Positions 1 to 9,537 are shown, numbered from the stretch's first letter. The stretch: DNA of 64,000 nt from Bacteroidales bacterium (GCA_021371855.1 JAJFVL010000046.1:225979-289978); one strand, 5' to 3'. Numbers and translations: made by a program. The notes: generated from the sequence alone by a model not told the origin.

Positions 1-26
1 TTGACCTGAAAGATTTAATCCATTAA
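1..26 (+). CDS. C-terminal tail of the gene upstream of nuoJ (partial, possibly nuoI)
   Basis: Only the last codons are visible. The frame starting at base 3 reads DLKDLIH and stops with TAA at 24-26; the other two forward frames stop earlier. Fourteen bases then separate it from the nuoJ start. In nuo operons nuoI usually precedes nuoJ, so this is inferred to be its tail, but seven residues cannot identify a protein. Confidence 0.35.
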
Positions 27-39
27 ACAGGAGATTATA

Positions 40-588
40 ATGAATACAATTTTCTACGTAACAGCAGCAGTAGCAATTGTCTCATCGATAATGGCAATTA
101 CAAACCGCAATGCCATTCATGCGTTACTTTTCCTTATTATCTCGTTGCTGTCTGTCTCGGTGGTTTTTTACATAATCGGAGCTCCGCTTATTGCTGCTCT
201 TGAAGTCATTGTCTACGCCGGAGCAATTATGGTATTGTTCATTTTTGTTGTCATGATGCTGAATATAGGTATGGAAGAAGAGACCGAAAAACAATGGCTT
301 ACGCCAAAAATGTGGATCCTCCCGGTTATCCTGGCAACTGTGTTGCTTGGAATTTTCATTTATGTGTCCCGGGAATTTAAGTTTGAAAATACTTCAGCTG
401 ATATCATTGATCCCAGGCATGTAGGGATATCGTTGTTCACAACATACCTCATTGCTGTCGAATTAGCTGCTGTGCTTTTACTTGCTGGGATTGTAGGGGC
501 TTATCATCTTGGTAAACCGAAGAAAAAAATTATTCACAGGTTTCTTATAAAGGCTCCGTCTGATATAAAAGGGAATATGCAAAAATGA
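40..588 (+). CDS. nuoJ: NADH-quinone oxidoreductase subunit J
   Basis: Membrane subunit of proton-pumping complex I (NDH-1). The 182-residue product has about five hydrophobic segments. It carries the NuoJ signature around residues 52-75, where a conserved run (ALEVIVYAGAIMVLFIFVVM) includes the YAGAIMVLF stretch of the unwound third helix. Length is normal for the family (about 165-200). It heads the visible nuoJ-K-L-M-N block, all on the plus strand, which matches the usual nuo gene order. An upstream AGGAG (30-34) precedes the ATG. The short charged C-terminal tail after residue 160 is typical of Bacteroidota members. Confidence 0.95.
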   Translation: MNTIFYVTAAVAIVSSIMAITNRNAIHALLFLIISLLSVSVVFYIIGAPLIAALEVIVYAGAIMVLFIFVVMMLNIGMEEETEKQWLTPKMWILPVILATVLLGIFIYVSREFKFENTSADIIDPRHVGISLFTTYLIAVELAAVLLLAGIVGAYHLGKPKKKIIHRFLIKAPSDIKGNMQK

Positions 589-730
589 TTAAAATAAACT
601 AGTATGAAGTTAAGTTTAAAATGTCAGTTATTCCACTTAAAGCCATTACTGGAGAACAAAAAGTCCCCCGGGTCGGGGGATTTAGGGGGTAGAAAAAAAG
701 GAGACAGATAATAATTAAAATAACACTAGT
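588..730 (+). repeat. Hairpin-bearing spacer flanked by near-identical direct repeats (nuoJ-nuoK)
   Basis: The nuoJ-nuoK gap is 167 bp in an operon whose other gaps are 3-26 bp or overlaps. It is framed by ATTAAAATAAACTAGT (588-603) and ATTAAAATAACACTAGT (714-730), which differ by one inserted base. Inside lies a 7-bp GC stem with a 3-base loop (664-680, TCCCCCG/CGGGGGA), then TTTAGGGGGT. The pattern fits a small REP/MITE-like insertion with duplicated target. No T-run follows the stem, so it is not a classical terminator. Confidence 0.6.
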
Positions 731-755
731 GACAATTTTTCAGTAGTAGAGGACT

Positions 756-1085
756 ATGGTTACAGTATCGATGGAAATACAGATATTATTTGCAGGATTG
801 CTTTTTCTGATCGGTATGGTTGGCTTTCTGGTGCGCAGAAATATAATATTCATGTTGATGTCGATTGAAATTATGCTTAACAGTGCGGCGCTGGTTTTTG
901 TTATTGCCGGCTCTCACTGGATGCAGGCTGACGGTCAGGTGATGTTCATTTTTATCCTTACCGTATCAGCCGCTGAAGTTTCAGTTGGTCTTGCTCTGAC
1001 ACTTCAGATGTATCATCATTACAAGACTCTTGATGCCGATGCCCTCAGGAAACTACGTGATAATAAGTTGAATGAAAACTTATAG
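756..1085 (+). CDS. nuoK: NADH-quinone oxidoreductase subunit K
   Basis: Small three-helix membrane subunit of complex I, one of the antiporter-like (MrpC-type) subunits. The 109-residue product shows the family core RRNIIFMLMSIEIMLNSA at about residues 27-44, including the conserved membrane glutamate, and a second conserved Glu in the AAEVSVGLAL segment. Two in-frame ATGs exist (756 and 771). The first has GAGG five bases upstream and is chosen; the second would give the more usual very short N terminus. The stop is followed after 3 bases by nuoL. Confidence 0.95.
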   Translation: MVTVSMEIQILFAGLLFLIGMVGFLVRRNIIFMLMSIEIMLNSAALVFVIAGSHWMQADGQVMFIFILTVSAAEVSVGLALTLQMYHHYKTLDADALRKLRDNKLNENL

Positions 1086-1088
1086 GAG

Positions 1089-2966
1089 ATGACTACATAT
1101 ATCGGACTGATACCTGCCATTCCTCTGCTGAGCTTTCTGATCATCAGCCTCTTTGGCAGAATACTTTCAAAGAAGGCAATTGCAGTACTGGGAGTTGGTT
1201 CCGTCAGCTTGTCTGCTGTTTTCACCATACTTGCAGGGATTGATTTTTTGTCATCTCCACCTGCCGGAGGAGCCTGCGTATCAACAATATATACCTGGAT
1301 AAGTGCTGGAGAGTTCAATGCCAGGATCTCTTTCGTACTTGATCCTCTTTCGCTCGTATTTTGTTTCGTTATAACTTTTGTCGGAGCTCTGATCCATCTC
1401 TATTCTGTTGAATTCATGAATGATGATGATGGATTTGTCAGATTCTTCGCTTACATGAACCTGTTTGTCAGCTCTATGCTTATCCTTGTCCTTGCTGATA
1501 ATTTGTTACTCCTTTATCTGGGATGGGAAGGTGTGGGATTGTGCAGCTACCTGCTCATTGGATTCTGGTATAAAGAACCTGAAAACGGATATGCTGCAAG
1601 AAAAGCATTCATAGTAACCCGCATTGGTGACACAGCTTTGATCCTGGGTCTGTTCCTGTTGTTTGTCAGTTTCGGAACACTGGATATCCAGGATCTGATG
1701 CAACAGGTATCTTCAAAATGGATCACCGGATCCCCCCTGGCAGTAATATCGGCTGCATTATTGCTTGGAGGAGCGCTCGGAAAATCAGCCCAGTTGCCCT
1801 TGCAAACCTGGCTTCCGGATGCAATGGCAGGTCCATCACCGGTAAGTGCGCTCATACACGCTGCAACCATGGTTACAGCCGGAGTATATTTAATCACCAG
1901 AACACATGTTCTTTTTGCACTTGCACCGCTTGTAATGGCTGCAGTTGCAATAATCGGGGCAGTAACCTTGCTGGTTGCAGGCTTCAGCGCTCTGGGCCAG
2001 ACCGATCTGAAACGGGTGCTTGCCTATTCAACTATCAGCCAGATAGGATATATGTTCCTTGCAATAGGCATCGGTGCCTGGTCAGCCGGGGTATTTCATT
2101 TTATGATACACGCATTTTTTAAAGCTCTTCTGTTCCTTTCTGCAGGTGCCGTAATACTCCTCCTGCATCATGAACATAATATGTTTAAGATGGGAGGATT
2201 ACGAAAAAAGATGCCGGTTATTTTTATTACATTCCTTATCGGTGGAGCATCTCTCTCAGCGTTGCCTCTGGTGACTGCAGGATTTTACAGTAAAGATCAG
2301 ATTTTGTGGTTTGGCTGGGCTTCAGAAACCAGTAGCCATTGGCTATGGGTGGCAGGGATTGCAGGTGCTTTCCTGACATCGTTGTATACCTTCCGCATGA
2401 TCTTTATTACATTTTTTGGTGAACCTAAAACCATACCCGACCATAAACCGGGATCACTGATGACGATACCGTTAATCGTACTTGCTGCATTATCGGTGAT
2501 TGGCGGTTTTATTGAAATGCCTGAAAACATGGGACCAGTTCATCTCTTCTCAAAATTATTCGATGGTGTTCTTCCTGTGGTAAACTTAAGCGAAGTAGAA
2601 AATACCGAAATGATTTTTCAGATCTTGTCGGCAATTGTATCACTTGGAGGTATCTGGCTTGCTTACAGACTTTTCTTTAAAAAGTCCACTTTTGCTGACT
2701 GGTTTAAGGATAGCCGTTTAAGTGAATTTTTTTATTCAGGATTTGGATTCGACAAAGTTTACAACACATTGTTTGTTAAACCTGCTATCTGGTTATCGGA
2801 GATTGATAAAAAAGATTTTATTGATTCGGTTTACACATTTATCGCTAAGGGTACAGAATTTTCCGGTTCCATCTTAAGCAGATCCCAAAATGGAAGATTA
2901 AGATGGTATGTCCTGGCCCTCACGTTTGGTATTGTCATCTTGTTAACTTTTATGATATGCCTGTAA
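1089..2966 (+). CDS. nuoL: NADH-quinone oxidoreductase subunit L
   Basis: Large antiporter-like subunit at the distal end of the complex I membrane arm, carrying proton translocation. The 625-residue product has about 16 hydrophobic segments. It shows the proton_antipo core (LPDAMAGPSPVSALIHAATM, near residues 240-260) with conserved Lys and His, and the C-terminal amphipathic/transverse helix region after residue 500. The start lies three bases after nuoK. The AGGAG just upstream overlaps the nuoK stop, suggesting translational coupling. The end overlaps the nuoM start. Length is normal for the family. Confidence 0.96.
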   Translation: MTTYIGLIPAIPLLSFLIISLFGRILSKKAIAVLGVGSVSLSAVFTILAGIDFLSSPPAGGACVSTIYTWISAGEFNARISFVLDPLSLVFCFVITFVGALIHLYSVEFMNDDDGFVRFFAYMNLFVSSMLILVLADNLLLLYLGWEGVGLCSYLLIGFWYKEPENGYAARKAFIVTRIGDTALILGLFLLFVSFGTLDIQDLMQQVSSKWITGSPLAVISAALLLGGALGKSAQLPLQTWLPDAMAGPSPVSALIHAATMVTAGVYLITRTHVLFALAPLVMAAVAIIGAVTLLVAGFSALGQTDLKRVLAYSTISQIGYMFLAIGIGAWSAGVFHFMIHAFFKALLFLSAGAVILLLHHEHNMFKMGGLRKKMPVIFITFLIGGASLSALPLVTAGFYSKDQILWFGWASETSSHWLWVAGIAGAFLTSLYTFRMIFITFFGEPKTIPDHKPGSLMTIPLIVLAALSVIGGFIEMPENMGPVHLFSKLFDGVLPVVNLSEVENTEMIFQILSAIVSLGGIWLAYRLFFKKSTFADWFKDSRLSEFFYSGFGFDKVYNTLFVKPAIWLSEIDKKDFIDSVYTFIAKGTEFSGSILSRSQNGRLRWYVLALTFGIVILLTFMICL

Positions 2967-4498
2967 TGATACTGCCGTATCTGATATTAATTCTTATGGC
3001 GGGAGGAATATTAGCCTGGATAGCAGGCAAATGGAGTCTTCATTCTTCACGTATTATCTCACTTATTACCATCGTTGCAGATTTTATCATTGTACTGCTG
3101 CTTTTTTTTCAGCAGGATGCCTATGGTCACAATGAATGGATGATTGAATACAAGGCCGGCTGGATGCCAAAATACGGAATAGGTATTCATCTGGCACTCG
3201 ATGGTTTAAGCCTTCTGATGTTGATCCTCACTTTCTTCATAGGGATACTTGCAGTTGTGACCTCGTGGAAAGAGATCTCTGAAAAAACAGGTTTTTTTCA
3301 TTTCAATATCTTATGGATATTATCAGGTATTACCGGGGTATTTCTTTCCATTGACCTTTTCCTGTTTTATTTTTTCTGGGAAGTGATGCTTATCCCGATG
3401 TATTTTCTCATAGGGATATGGGGACACGAAAATCGCATTTATGCCTCCTACAAATTTTTCATTTTTACCCAGGCAAGCGGGTTGCTGATGTTCCTTGCTA
3501 TTCTGGGTCTTTATCTTGTTCATGGCAACAGTACAGGAATATACACATTTGATTATCAGCAGCTTTTGGGAACAGAAATGTCATCATCATTGGAATTATT
3601 ACTGATGTGTGGTTTCCTCATAGCATTCCTTGTGAAACTGCCGGCTTTTCCTTTCCATAACTGGTTGCCCGATGCCCATACGGAAGCACCGACCGGAGGA
3701 AGCCTGATCCTCGCTTCATTAATGCTCAAAACAGGTGCATACGGATTATTACGCTTCGCAATACCCCTTTTCCCTGATGCCTCAATAAAATTTGCACCAT
3801 TTGGAATGACTCTCGGGGTCCTTGGAATTTTGTACGGCGCAAAACTTGCATTTGCCCAGACTGACCTGAAACGACTTGTGGCCTACACCAGTGTAAGCCA
3901 TATGGGATTTGTAATACTGGGAGTTTATGCTTTTAACGAAATGGCCTGCCAGGGTGTTGTCATGCAGATGATAGCTCATGGTATCAGCACAGGAGCATTA
4001 TTCATTATCACGGGGCAGCTTTACGAACGATTGCATACACGCGACCTTAATAAAATGGGAGGGCTTTGGGAGCAGATCCCTGCATTGGGTGGCATGGGAC
4101 TGGTATTTTCAATGGCCTCTCTGGGACTTCCCGGACTTGGTAATTTTGTTGCTGAGTTTCTTACACTTATGGGCACTTTCAAAACCAGCATCCTCTTTGC
4201 ATCGCTTGCAAGTCTGGGCCTGATTGCTGCAACTATTTATTCTTTGAGGATTGTCCAGAAAGTTTTCTTTGGGAAGAAAAACCAGGATTATCAGGTTAAG
4301 GATCTTTCCATCCGTGAATCGATCGTTATGGGTTCATTGGTAATAGCAATCATTTTTACGGGATTGTTCCCCAAACCCGTATTTGAAACAGCCTCTCCGG
4401 CAATTTCCAAAACGATCAATGTAAAAGTACAATCTTCAACTGCTGAAAATGAGAGGCAGAATGATATAATCCATAATATTACCTTTTCTCTGAAGTAA
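2957..4498 (+). CDS. nuoM: NADH-quinone oxidoreductase subunit M
   Basis: Second antiporter-like membrane subunit of complex I, about 513 residues and 14 hydrophobic segments. The proton channel motif FPFHNWLPDAHTEAPTGGS lies near residues 230-250, and the conserved TDLKRLVAYTSVSHMGFV stretch follows about 60 residues later. The reading frame is open from an ATG at 2903, but that start would add 18 residues read inside nuoL. The ATGs at 2957 or 2966 fit the family N terminus better; 2966 gives a TAATG stop-start overlap with nuoL. The C-terminal tail after residue 490 is polar and poorly conserved. Confidence 0.95.
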   Translation: MPVMILPYLILILMAGGILAWIAGKWSLHSSRIISLITIVADFIIVLLLFFQQDAYGHNEWMIEYKAGWMPKYGIGIHLALDGLSLLMLILTFFIGILAVVTSWKEISEKTGFFHFNILWILSGITGVFLSIDLFLFYFFWEVMLIPMYFLIGIWGHENRIYASYKFFIFTQASGLLMFLAILGLYLVHGNSTGIYTFDYQQLLGTEMSSSLELLLMCGFLIAFLVKLPAFPFHNWLPDAHTEAPTGGSLILASLMLKTGAYGLLRFAIPLFPDASIKFAPFGMTLGVLGILYGAKLAFAQTDLKRLVAYTSVSHMGFVILGVYAFNEMACQGVVMQMIAHGISTGALFIITGQLYERLHTRDLNKMGGLWEQIPALGGMGLVFSMASLGLPGLGNFVAEFLTLMGTFKTSILFASLASLGLIAATIYSLRIVQKVFFGKKNQDYQVKDLSIRESIVMGSLVIAIIFTGLFPKPVFETASPAISKTINVKVQSSTAENERQNDIIHNITFSLK

Positions 4499-4524
4499 TC
4501 ATGAGAAAAATTAAATAAGGGTTT

Positions 4525-5949
4525 ATGACAAAACTTGATTTCCTGTGCCTGATGCCATTCCTGCTAAATGCCGGAGCCCCGATAATCATAATGATTGCAA
4601 TTACCATTTCAAGGAATTTCAGGGTTGTCTACGGTATCTCGCTGATTATGTTCCTGGCTGCATTTCTCTCTCTGTTCCCGATAATGCCGCATGCAGCGCA
4701 TAATATTGTTCCTTTGCTGGTTATTGACAGCTATGGAATCCTGTTTCTCGGTATCATTTATTTCACCAGCATACTGATCACTATTCTTTCTTATAATTAT
4801 CTCAGGAAGCATGGAGGTGAAAGGGAAGAGTTTTTTATCATACTTTTTGTTGCCGTTCTGGGAGCATCGGTATTGGTGGTGGCAAACCAATTTATCTCAT
4901 TCTTTCTTGGGCTTGAGACTTTAAGTATTTCGCTTTATACACTGATCCCCTACCTGAAATCGCGTGACTATTGCATTGAAGCGGGAATAAAGTTCCTCAT
5001 AATTGCTTCAGTTGCCACTGCATTCCTTTTATTCGGTATGGGTCTGATTTATGCAGAAACAGGGACAATGAGCTTTAGTGAAATTGCTCCGGCATTGGGT
5101 AATGCTGGTTCACTGTCGCCATTAATGCTTAGTGGATTCGGATTGATTCTGGCAGGTATAGGTTTCAAGCTTGCTCTCGTTCCTTTTCACATGTGGACCC
5201 CTGATATTTACCAGGGAGCTCCGGCTCCTGTCACTACATTTATTGCCACCATCTCAAAAGGAGCAGTTCTGGCTCTTGCCTTAAGGTTTTTTATTGATCT
5301 TGGAAGTTATAAAAACGGAACTCTGATCATAATTCTTTCCGTCATATCAATCCTTTCAATGTTCACAGGAAATCTCCTTGCGTTGAAACAGACTAATATC
5401 AAAAGGCTCCTGGCATACTCCTCTATTGCCCATCTTGGTTATCTGCTTATTACCTTGATAGCGGGGACGACTGCCGGAATTGAAGCTGCAATATTCTACC
5501 TGGTTGCATACATCATTACAACACTGGGCGCTTTCGGTATAATTACGATTCTCTCAATACATGAAAGAGATGCAGAGAATATAGATGACCTTAAAGGCCT
5601 GTTCTGGAACAATCCCGGCATTGCAGTCGTACTGACTTTAGCATTGCTCTCCCTTGCAGGTATACCACTGACCGCCGGTTTCATGTCGAAGTTTTATCTT
5701 GTCCTTGCCGGTGTCAGATCAGGTTTGTGGTTACTTGCCTTCAGTCTTGTAATTAACAGTGTGATAAGCTTATACTATTATTTAAGGGTGATAAAGACGA
5801 TGTTTTCACCAACAGACTCAGGTAAAAACATTGAAATATCTGCAGGTGCTAAGCTTGTCATGGCAATAATTGTGGCTGGAATCCTACTTCTCGGCATTTT
5901 GCCTTCATTCCTGACAGAGTTTATCAGTAATTTTTCGTCGATTAATTAA
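4525..5949 (+). CDS. nuoN: NADH-quinone oxidoreductase subunit N
   Basis: Third antiporter-like membrane subunit of complex I, 474 residues, about 14 hydrophobic segments. Diagnostic features are FFLGLETLSISLYTLIPYLK near residues 127-145 (with the conserved membrane Glu) and KLALVPFHMWTPDIYQGAPAP near residue 217. The TNIKRLLAYSSIAHLGYLL segment follows near residue 290. It is the last gene of the nuo operon; a 164-bp AT-rich spacer separates it from the next plus-strand gene and I see no clear terminator hairpin there. Confidence 0.95.
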   Translation: MTKLDFLCLMPFLLNAGAPIIIMIAITISRNFRVVYGISLIMFLAAFLSLFPIMPHAAHNIVPLLVIDSYGILFLGIIYFTSILITILSYNYLRKHGGEREEFFIILFVAVLGASVLVVANQFISFFLGLETLSISLYTLIPYLKSRDYCIEAGIKFLIIASVATAFLLFGMGLIYAETGTMSFSEIAPALGNAGSLSPLMLSGFGLILAGIGFKLALVPFHMWTPDIYQGAPAPVTTFIATISKGAVLALALRFFIDLGSYKNGTLIIILSVISILSMFTGNLLALKQTNIKRLLAYSSIAHLGYLLITLIAGTTAGIEAAIFYLVAYIITTLGAFGIITILSIHERDAENIDDLKGLFWNNPGIAVVLTLALLSLAGIPLTAGFMSKFYLVLAGVRSGLWLLAFSLVINSVISLYYYLRVIKTMFSPTDSGKNIEISAGAKLVMAIIVAGILLLGILPSFLTEFISNFSSIN

Positions 5950-6021
5950 TAACTATATACCAGAGCTGATCCGCAGAAGTTAACCTATTAAAATTAAATT
6001 GCTTTTGGTTCAAACAAGGTA

Positions 6022-6029
6022 TAACTTTG
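6022..6029 (+). promoter_or_regulatory. Bacteroidota-type -7 box (TAACTTTG)
   Basis: TAACTTTG matches the TAnnTTTG consensus of the primary sigma factor of Bacteroidota. A TTTG at 6004-6007 could be the -33 element, though the 14-base gap is shorter than the usual 19 or so. It lies 85 bp upstream of the beta-helix lipoprotein start. Confidence 0.4.
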
Positions 6030-6113
6030 ATGAAGAATTTGGTTGTTATGCATTCACAGGTATAGTAGATTCTTTCATATAACTTCTTACTTATTAACCA
6101 AAATCTTTTAACC

Positions 6114-7523
6114 ATGAAGACACTGATAAGCATTCTGTTTTTTGTTGCTGGCTTGTGTTTTCTTGTTTCTTGCAGCAAGGATGAAGTAGCAGTCAGCCCG
6201 GGTGATGAGCTTCAAAGTGATGCCCTTGTCTGTGGTAAAGTCTTTAAAGTCCAGCCGGCAAAGGGTGCAGACATTACAGATGAACTCAATCAGGCATTTG
6301 ATGATGCCAAAGCAGCAGGTCCTGGATCTGTTGTTCAGCTTCCCGAAGGTGAATTTGAACTTGGCTTTATTGAAGTACATGAATTCTACGGTTCGTTTGT
6401 AGGAGCGGGTAAAGGTAAGACAGTCATTACTGCAAAAACAGGACTTGACTGTAAGAAAATAATTGGCCCGGATCGTTATGGCTGGCTTATAAGTTTTGTG
6501 GGTGGTGATATATGCATAAGCGATATGACACTTAAATTTCCCCAGGGAGAATCAGTTTGTAAGGAAGGTGAGTGGACTGATTGCTTATTATTTGCAGACT
6601 ATACTGCCTACTACCAATCAATTAATAATTACATTAATGCTTACGTCAATAACGTTGAATTCCTGGGCGAGTACAATTGCTGGAATGCTCTGGCTGCGGG
6701 AAATGATACCAGGATAACAGGATTTCCCCGGTCTCATGTCGATATGAAAGTAACCAATTGCACCTTTGATGCATTTGGTTGGGGTTTACAAATGATTGGC
6801 ATAAAAGAAGGGAAATTTATTCTTGGAACAAAGCATAATGGAAATACTTTCACTAACTGCAGGACATCAATAGTTTTCCGTAATAATATTAATGCAAGTT
6901 TCGAAGTTGTCGAAAACAAATTTTTGGTACCATTAAAGGGTTGGGGACTGGATATGGACAATAGACCATGGCATTGGGTTGATGAATCCCAGACTAAAAC
7001 TTCATCATACACAATTGAGGGAAATGAATTCGACATGGTCGGAGGAGATATTGGTCTGTGGATGCATGATCACCGTCTTATAACCAATCCCGGGGAAAAT
7101 TTACCTGTTCTTTTTAAGGTAAAAAACAACCAATTTAACATGAATGATGGAACGGATGGTACAAATATCTATGAATCGGGGGCCGGCATGTATTTCACTG
7201 AAGTTAAAGGTCCTGTAATCCTTAATAATAAATTCATCGGAAATAGTATTGTGGGGATATACGTCAGCCCTTTTGAAACTGCTTATGCCGAAGATGGATT
7301 GATTCTTGGGAATAATTTATCCAGAACAACCTGTTCCTATACTTATATCTTTTTAAATGAATTAGTAAAGGGTTGGACTGTCGTAGGCAACACCTATAAG
7401 AATGTTATTAATTTAGGTACAAACAATAACATAACCGGAATGAAAGTCAAAACCTCATCAATTCCTATGGGGCAGACTATTTCTGACAGGCTTCGATATA
7501 TGAAAGAAAAGCTAAGTCAATAG
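6114..7523 (+). CDS. Secreted right-handed beta-helix lipoprotein
   Basis: The 469-residue product starts with a lipoprotein signal (residues 1-20) ending in a lipobox FLVSC, followed by SKDE, so it is probably anchored in the outer membrane or exposed. From about residue 60 it repeats short N-rich turns (NVEF, NCTF, GNTF, ENKF, GNEF, NNQF, NNKF), the hallmark of a right-handed parallel beta-helix of the pectate-lyase/NosD superfold. An early AGKGKTVITAKTG stretch resembles the start of polysaccharide-lyase-like beta-helices. No catalytic residues can be assigned, so substrate is unknown. It is monocistronic: a promoter-like box upstream and a strong terminator downstream. Confidence 0.75.
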   Translation: MKTLISILFFVAGLCFLVSCSKDEVAVSPGDELQSDALVCGKVFKVQPAKGADITDELNQAFDDAKAAGPGSVVQLPEGEFELGFIEVHEFYGSFVGAGKGKTVITAKTGLDCKKIIGPDRYGWLISFVGGDICISDMTLKFPQGESVCKEGEWTDCLLFADYTAYYQSINNYINAYVNNVEFLGEYNCWNALAAGNDTRITGFPRSHVDMKVTNCTFDAFGWGLQMIGIKEGKFILGTKHNGNTFTNCRTSIVFRNNINASFEVVENKFLVPLKGWGLDMDNRPWHWVDESQTKTSSYTIEGNEFDMVGGDIGLWMHDHRLITNPGENLPVLFKVKNNQFNMNDGTDGTNIYESGAGMYFTEVKGPVILNNKFIGNSIVGIYVSPFETAYAEDGLILGNNLSRTTCSYTYIFLNELVKGWTVVGNTYKNVINLGTNNNITGMKVKTSSIPMGQTISDRLRYMKEKLSQ

Positions 7524-7605
7524 TCTAATTATAAAACCTTAAAAAATAAAAAAACCGATTACAACTATATTAATCTAAAAATGAAGTTTTTTGCGATATA
7601 ATAAA

Positions 7606-7632
7606 CCCCCGGATCGACTTCGGGGGCTTTTT
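7606..7632 (+). terminator. Rho-independent terminator after the beta-helix lipoprotein gene
   Basis: Six-bp stem CCCCCG (7606-7611) with CGGGGG (7621-7626), 9-base loop, followed by CTTTTTT. It lies 83 bp past the stop codon. Confidence 0.8.
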
Positions 7633-7750
7633 TAAGCTAATATAAACCATAACTATTCCATTTTGCTGATTCATCTTTCTTTATTGTATGAGTACAGTAT
7701 TTCTTATTGTAGGAAATGAGAAGTTGCGATAGAACGATGTTTCAATAATT

Positions 7751-7784
7751 TTTGAATAACCAACCACAAAAAAGCCTATTTTTG
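7751..7784 (+). promoter_or_regulatory. Candidate promoter of the hsd operon
   Basis: TTTG at 7751-7754 and TATTTTTG at 7777-7784 match the Bacteroidota -33/-7 elements with a 22-base spacer. Transcription would begin near 7790 and leave a leader of about 185 bases before hsdM. Confidence 0.5.
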
Positions 7785-7974
7785 ATTATTGCAATTCTAT
7801 TCCAATGCCTCTTACAAAACAGAGAGCCCACCATAATATTTCTTCCGGAGAAAATTATGTTATGCCAGGACTAAACAAGGAATCGAAGTTACTCAGATTG
7901 CGCCTACAGGCATCTACGGAATAGTGAGGCTGATTATAATAGTAACAGGATAAAGATTAAAGAACAAACTTAAG

Positions 7975-9537
7975 ATGACAAAAGAACAGGAACGGGATGA
8001 ACTACACCGGGCGATATGGCAGATAGCAAACGATCTTCGTGGTAGCATTGATGGATGGGATTTTAAATCGTATGTGCTTGGTATGCTCTTTTACCGGTTC
8101 ATCTCTGAAAACCTAACCTCCTTTATTAACAAAGAGGAACAGCGTACCGGCAACAAAAGCTTCAATTATGCCGATATATCTGATAAAAGCGCTGAGCTCG
8201 GTCGTGTCGATACCGTAAAGGAAAAGGGCTTTTATATTTTACCTTCTGAGTTATTTGAGAATGTGCTGAAAAATGCCAAAAACGACACAAACCTTAATGA
8301 AACTCTGAGCGGTGTTTTTAACAGCATTGAAAACTCGGCAAAAGGGACCGACAGTGAAGATGATCTGAAGGGACTGTTCGACGATATTGATGTAAACAGC
8401 AACAAGTTGGGCCCAACGGTTGGTAAACGCAACGAGAAGTTATTCAAGATCCTAAAGGCTACAGGCGACCTGAAGCTGAGTGATTACCAGGACAATAATA
8501 TTGACACTTTTGGTGATGCTTACGAGTTTCTGATGACTATGTATGCAAGTAATGCCGGTAAATCGGGAGGTGAGTTTTTTACCCCCCAGGAGGTATCCGA
8601 GCTGCTTGCCGGTATTGCTGTTTTTGGGAAGAAACAGGTAAACAAGGTATATGACCCTGCCTGTGGCTCAGGCTCGCTGCTTCTGAAATTTGCAAAAGTC
8701 CTTGGTAAAGAGAACGTCAGACAGGGATTCTTTGGCCAGGAGATAAACCTGACAACCTATAACCTCTGCCGCATAAATATGTTCCTGCATGATATCAACT
8801 ATGAAAAATTTGATATTGCCCACGGAGATACGCTTATTGATCCTCAACACTGGGACGATGAACCTTTTGATGCCATTGTCTCAAATCCTCCATACTCCAT
8901 AAGATGGGAAGGAGACAGCAATCCGTTACTAATTAACGATCCACGTTTTTCTCCTGCCGGCGTACTTGCCCCCAAGAGCAAGGCTGACCTGGCTTTTACA
9001 ATGCACATGCTTTCATGGCTCTCAACCTCCGGCACAGCTGCCATAGTTGAGTTTCCCGGTGTGTTATATCGTGGAGGCGCTGAACAAAAGATACGCAAAT
9101 ACCTGGTCGATAACAATTATATTGATACGGTTATTCAGCTGCCTCCCGATCTGTTCTTTGGAACTACCATAGCCACCTGTATTATTGTTCTCAAAAAGAG
9201 CAAGAAAGACAATGCCGTCCTGTTCATTGACGCTTCCGCCGAGTTTGTCCGTGGAGGCAATAAGAATAAGCTCACGGAAGAAAACAGGGAAAAAATCCTT
9301 GGGGCCTATAGAGAGCGTAAAGACGATGATCATTTTGCCAGATTTGTTTTGAATAGTAAGATTGCCGAAAACGATTATAATATTGCCGTAAGCAGCTATG
9401 TTGAACAGGAAAACACAACCGAGGTGGTTGATATTAAAAAACTTAACGTTCAGATTACTGAGATTGTAATAAAGCAGAACAAGCTTCGTGAAGCCATTGA
9501 TGAAATTGTTGCTGATCTGGAAGGAGGCAAAAAATGA
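7975..9537 (+). CDS. hsdM: Type I restriction-modification system DNA methyltransferase subunit
   Basis: Adenine-N6 methyltransferase subunit, which with HsdS methylates host DNA and with HsdR forms the restriction complex. The 520 residues comprise the HsdM N-terminal helical domain (about 8-130) and the catalytic Rossmann domain. The AdoMet motif DPACGSGS starts at residue 227 and the catalytic NPPY at residue 304, so the active site is intact. Length is normal for the family. The stop overlaps the next ATG (ATGA, 9534-9537), and the junction GGAGGCAAAAAATGA recurs at two later boundaries. Gene order implies one operon through hsdR. Confidence 0.96.
   Translation: MTKEQERDELHRAIWQIANDLRGSIDGWDFKSYVLGMLFYRFISENLTSFINKEEQRTGNKSFNYADISDKSAELGRVDTVKEKGFYILPSELFENVLKNAKNDTNLNETLSGVFNSIENSAKGTDSEDDLKGLFDDIDVNSNKLGPTVGKRNEKLFKILKATGDLKLSDYQDNNIDTFGDAYEFLMTMYASNAGKSGGEFFTPQEVSELLAGIAVFGKKQVNKVYDPACGSGSLLLKFAKVLGKENVRQGFFGQEINLTTYNLCRINMFLHDINYEKFDIAHGDTLIDPQHWDDEPFDAIVSNPPYSIRWEGDSNPLLINDPRFSPAGVLAPKSKADLAFTMHMLSWLSTSGTAAIVEFPGVLYRGGAEQKIRKYLVDNNYIDTVIQLPPDLFFGTTIATCIIVLKKSKKDNAVLFIDASAEFVRGGNKNKLTEENREKILGAYRERKDDDHFARFVLNSKIAENDYNIAVSSYVEQENTTEVVDIKKLNVQITEIVIKQNKLREAIDEIVADLEGGKK

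Larger units (their letters stand above)
7524..7974. other. Intergenic region before the restriction operon
   Basis: Holds the terminator at 7606-7632 and a promoter-like pair at 7751-7784. A 39-codon open frame (7804-7923) follows, but it has no recognisable family and no ribosome binding site. I see no RNA gene. Confidence 0.5.

Noticed and set aside
664..680. Hairpin between nuoJ and nuoK as a transcription terminator
   Set aside because: No T-run follows the stem and the operon continues; a REP-like insertion is more likely.
2903..2956. Longer nuoM start giving 18 more residues
   Set aside because: Those codons lie inside the nuoL coding region and do not match the hydrophobic NuoM N terminus; ATGs at 2957 or 2966 fit better.
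6734..7036. Minus-strand open frame within the beta-helix gene
   Set aside because: Antisense shadow with no motifs.
7804..7923. A 39-codon open frame upstream of hsdM
   Set aside because: No ribosome binding site, no recognisable motif, and the length is expected by chance.
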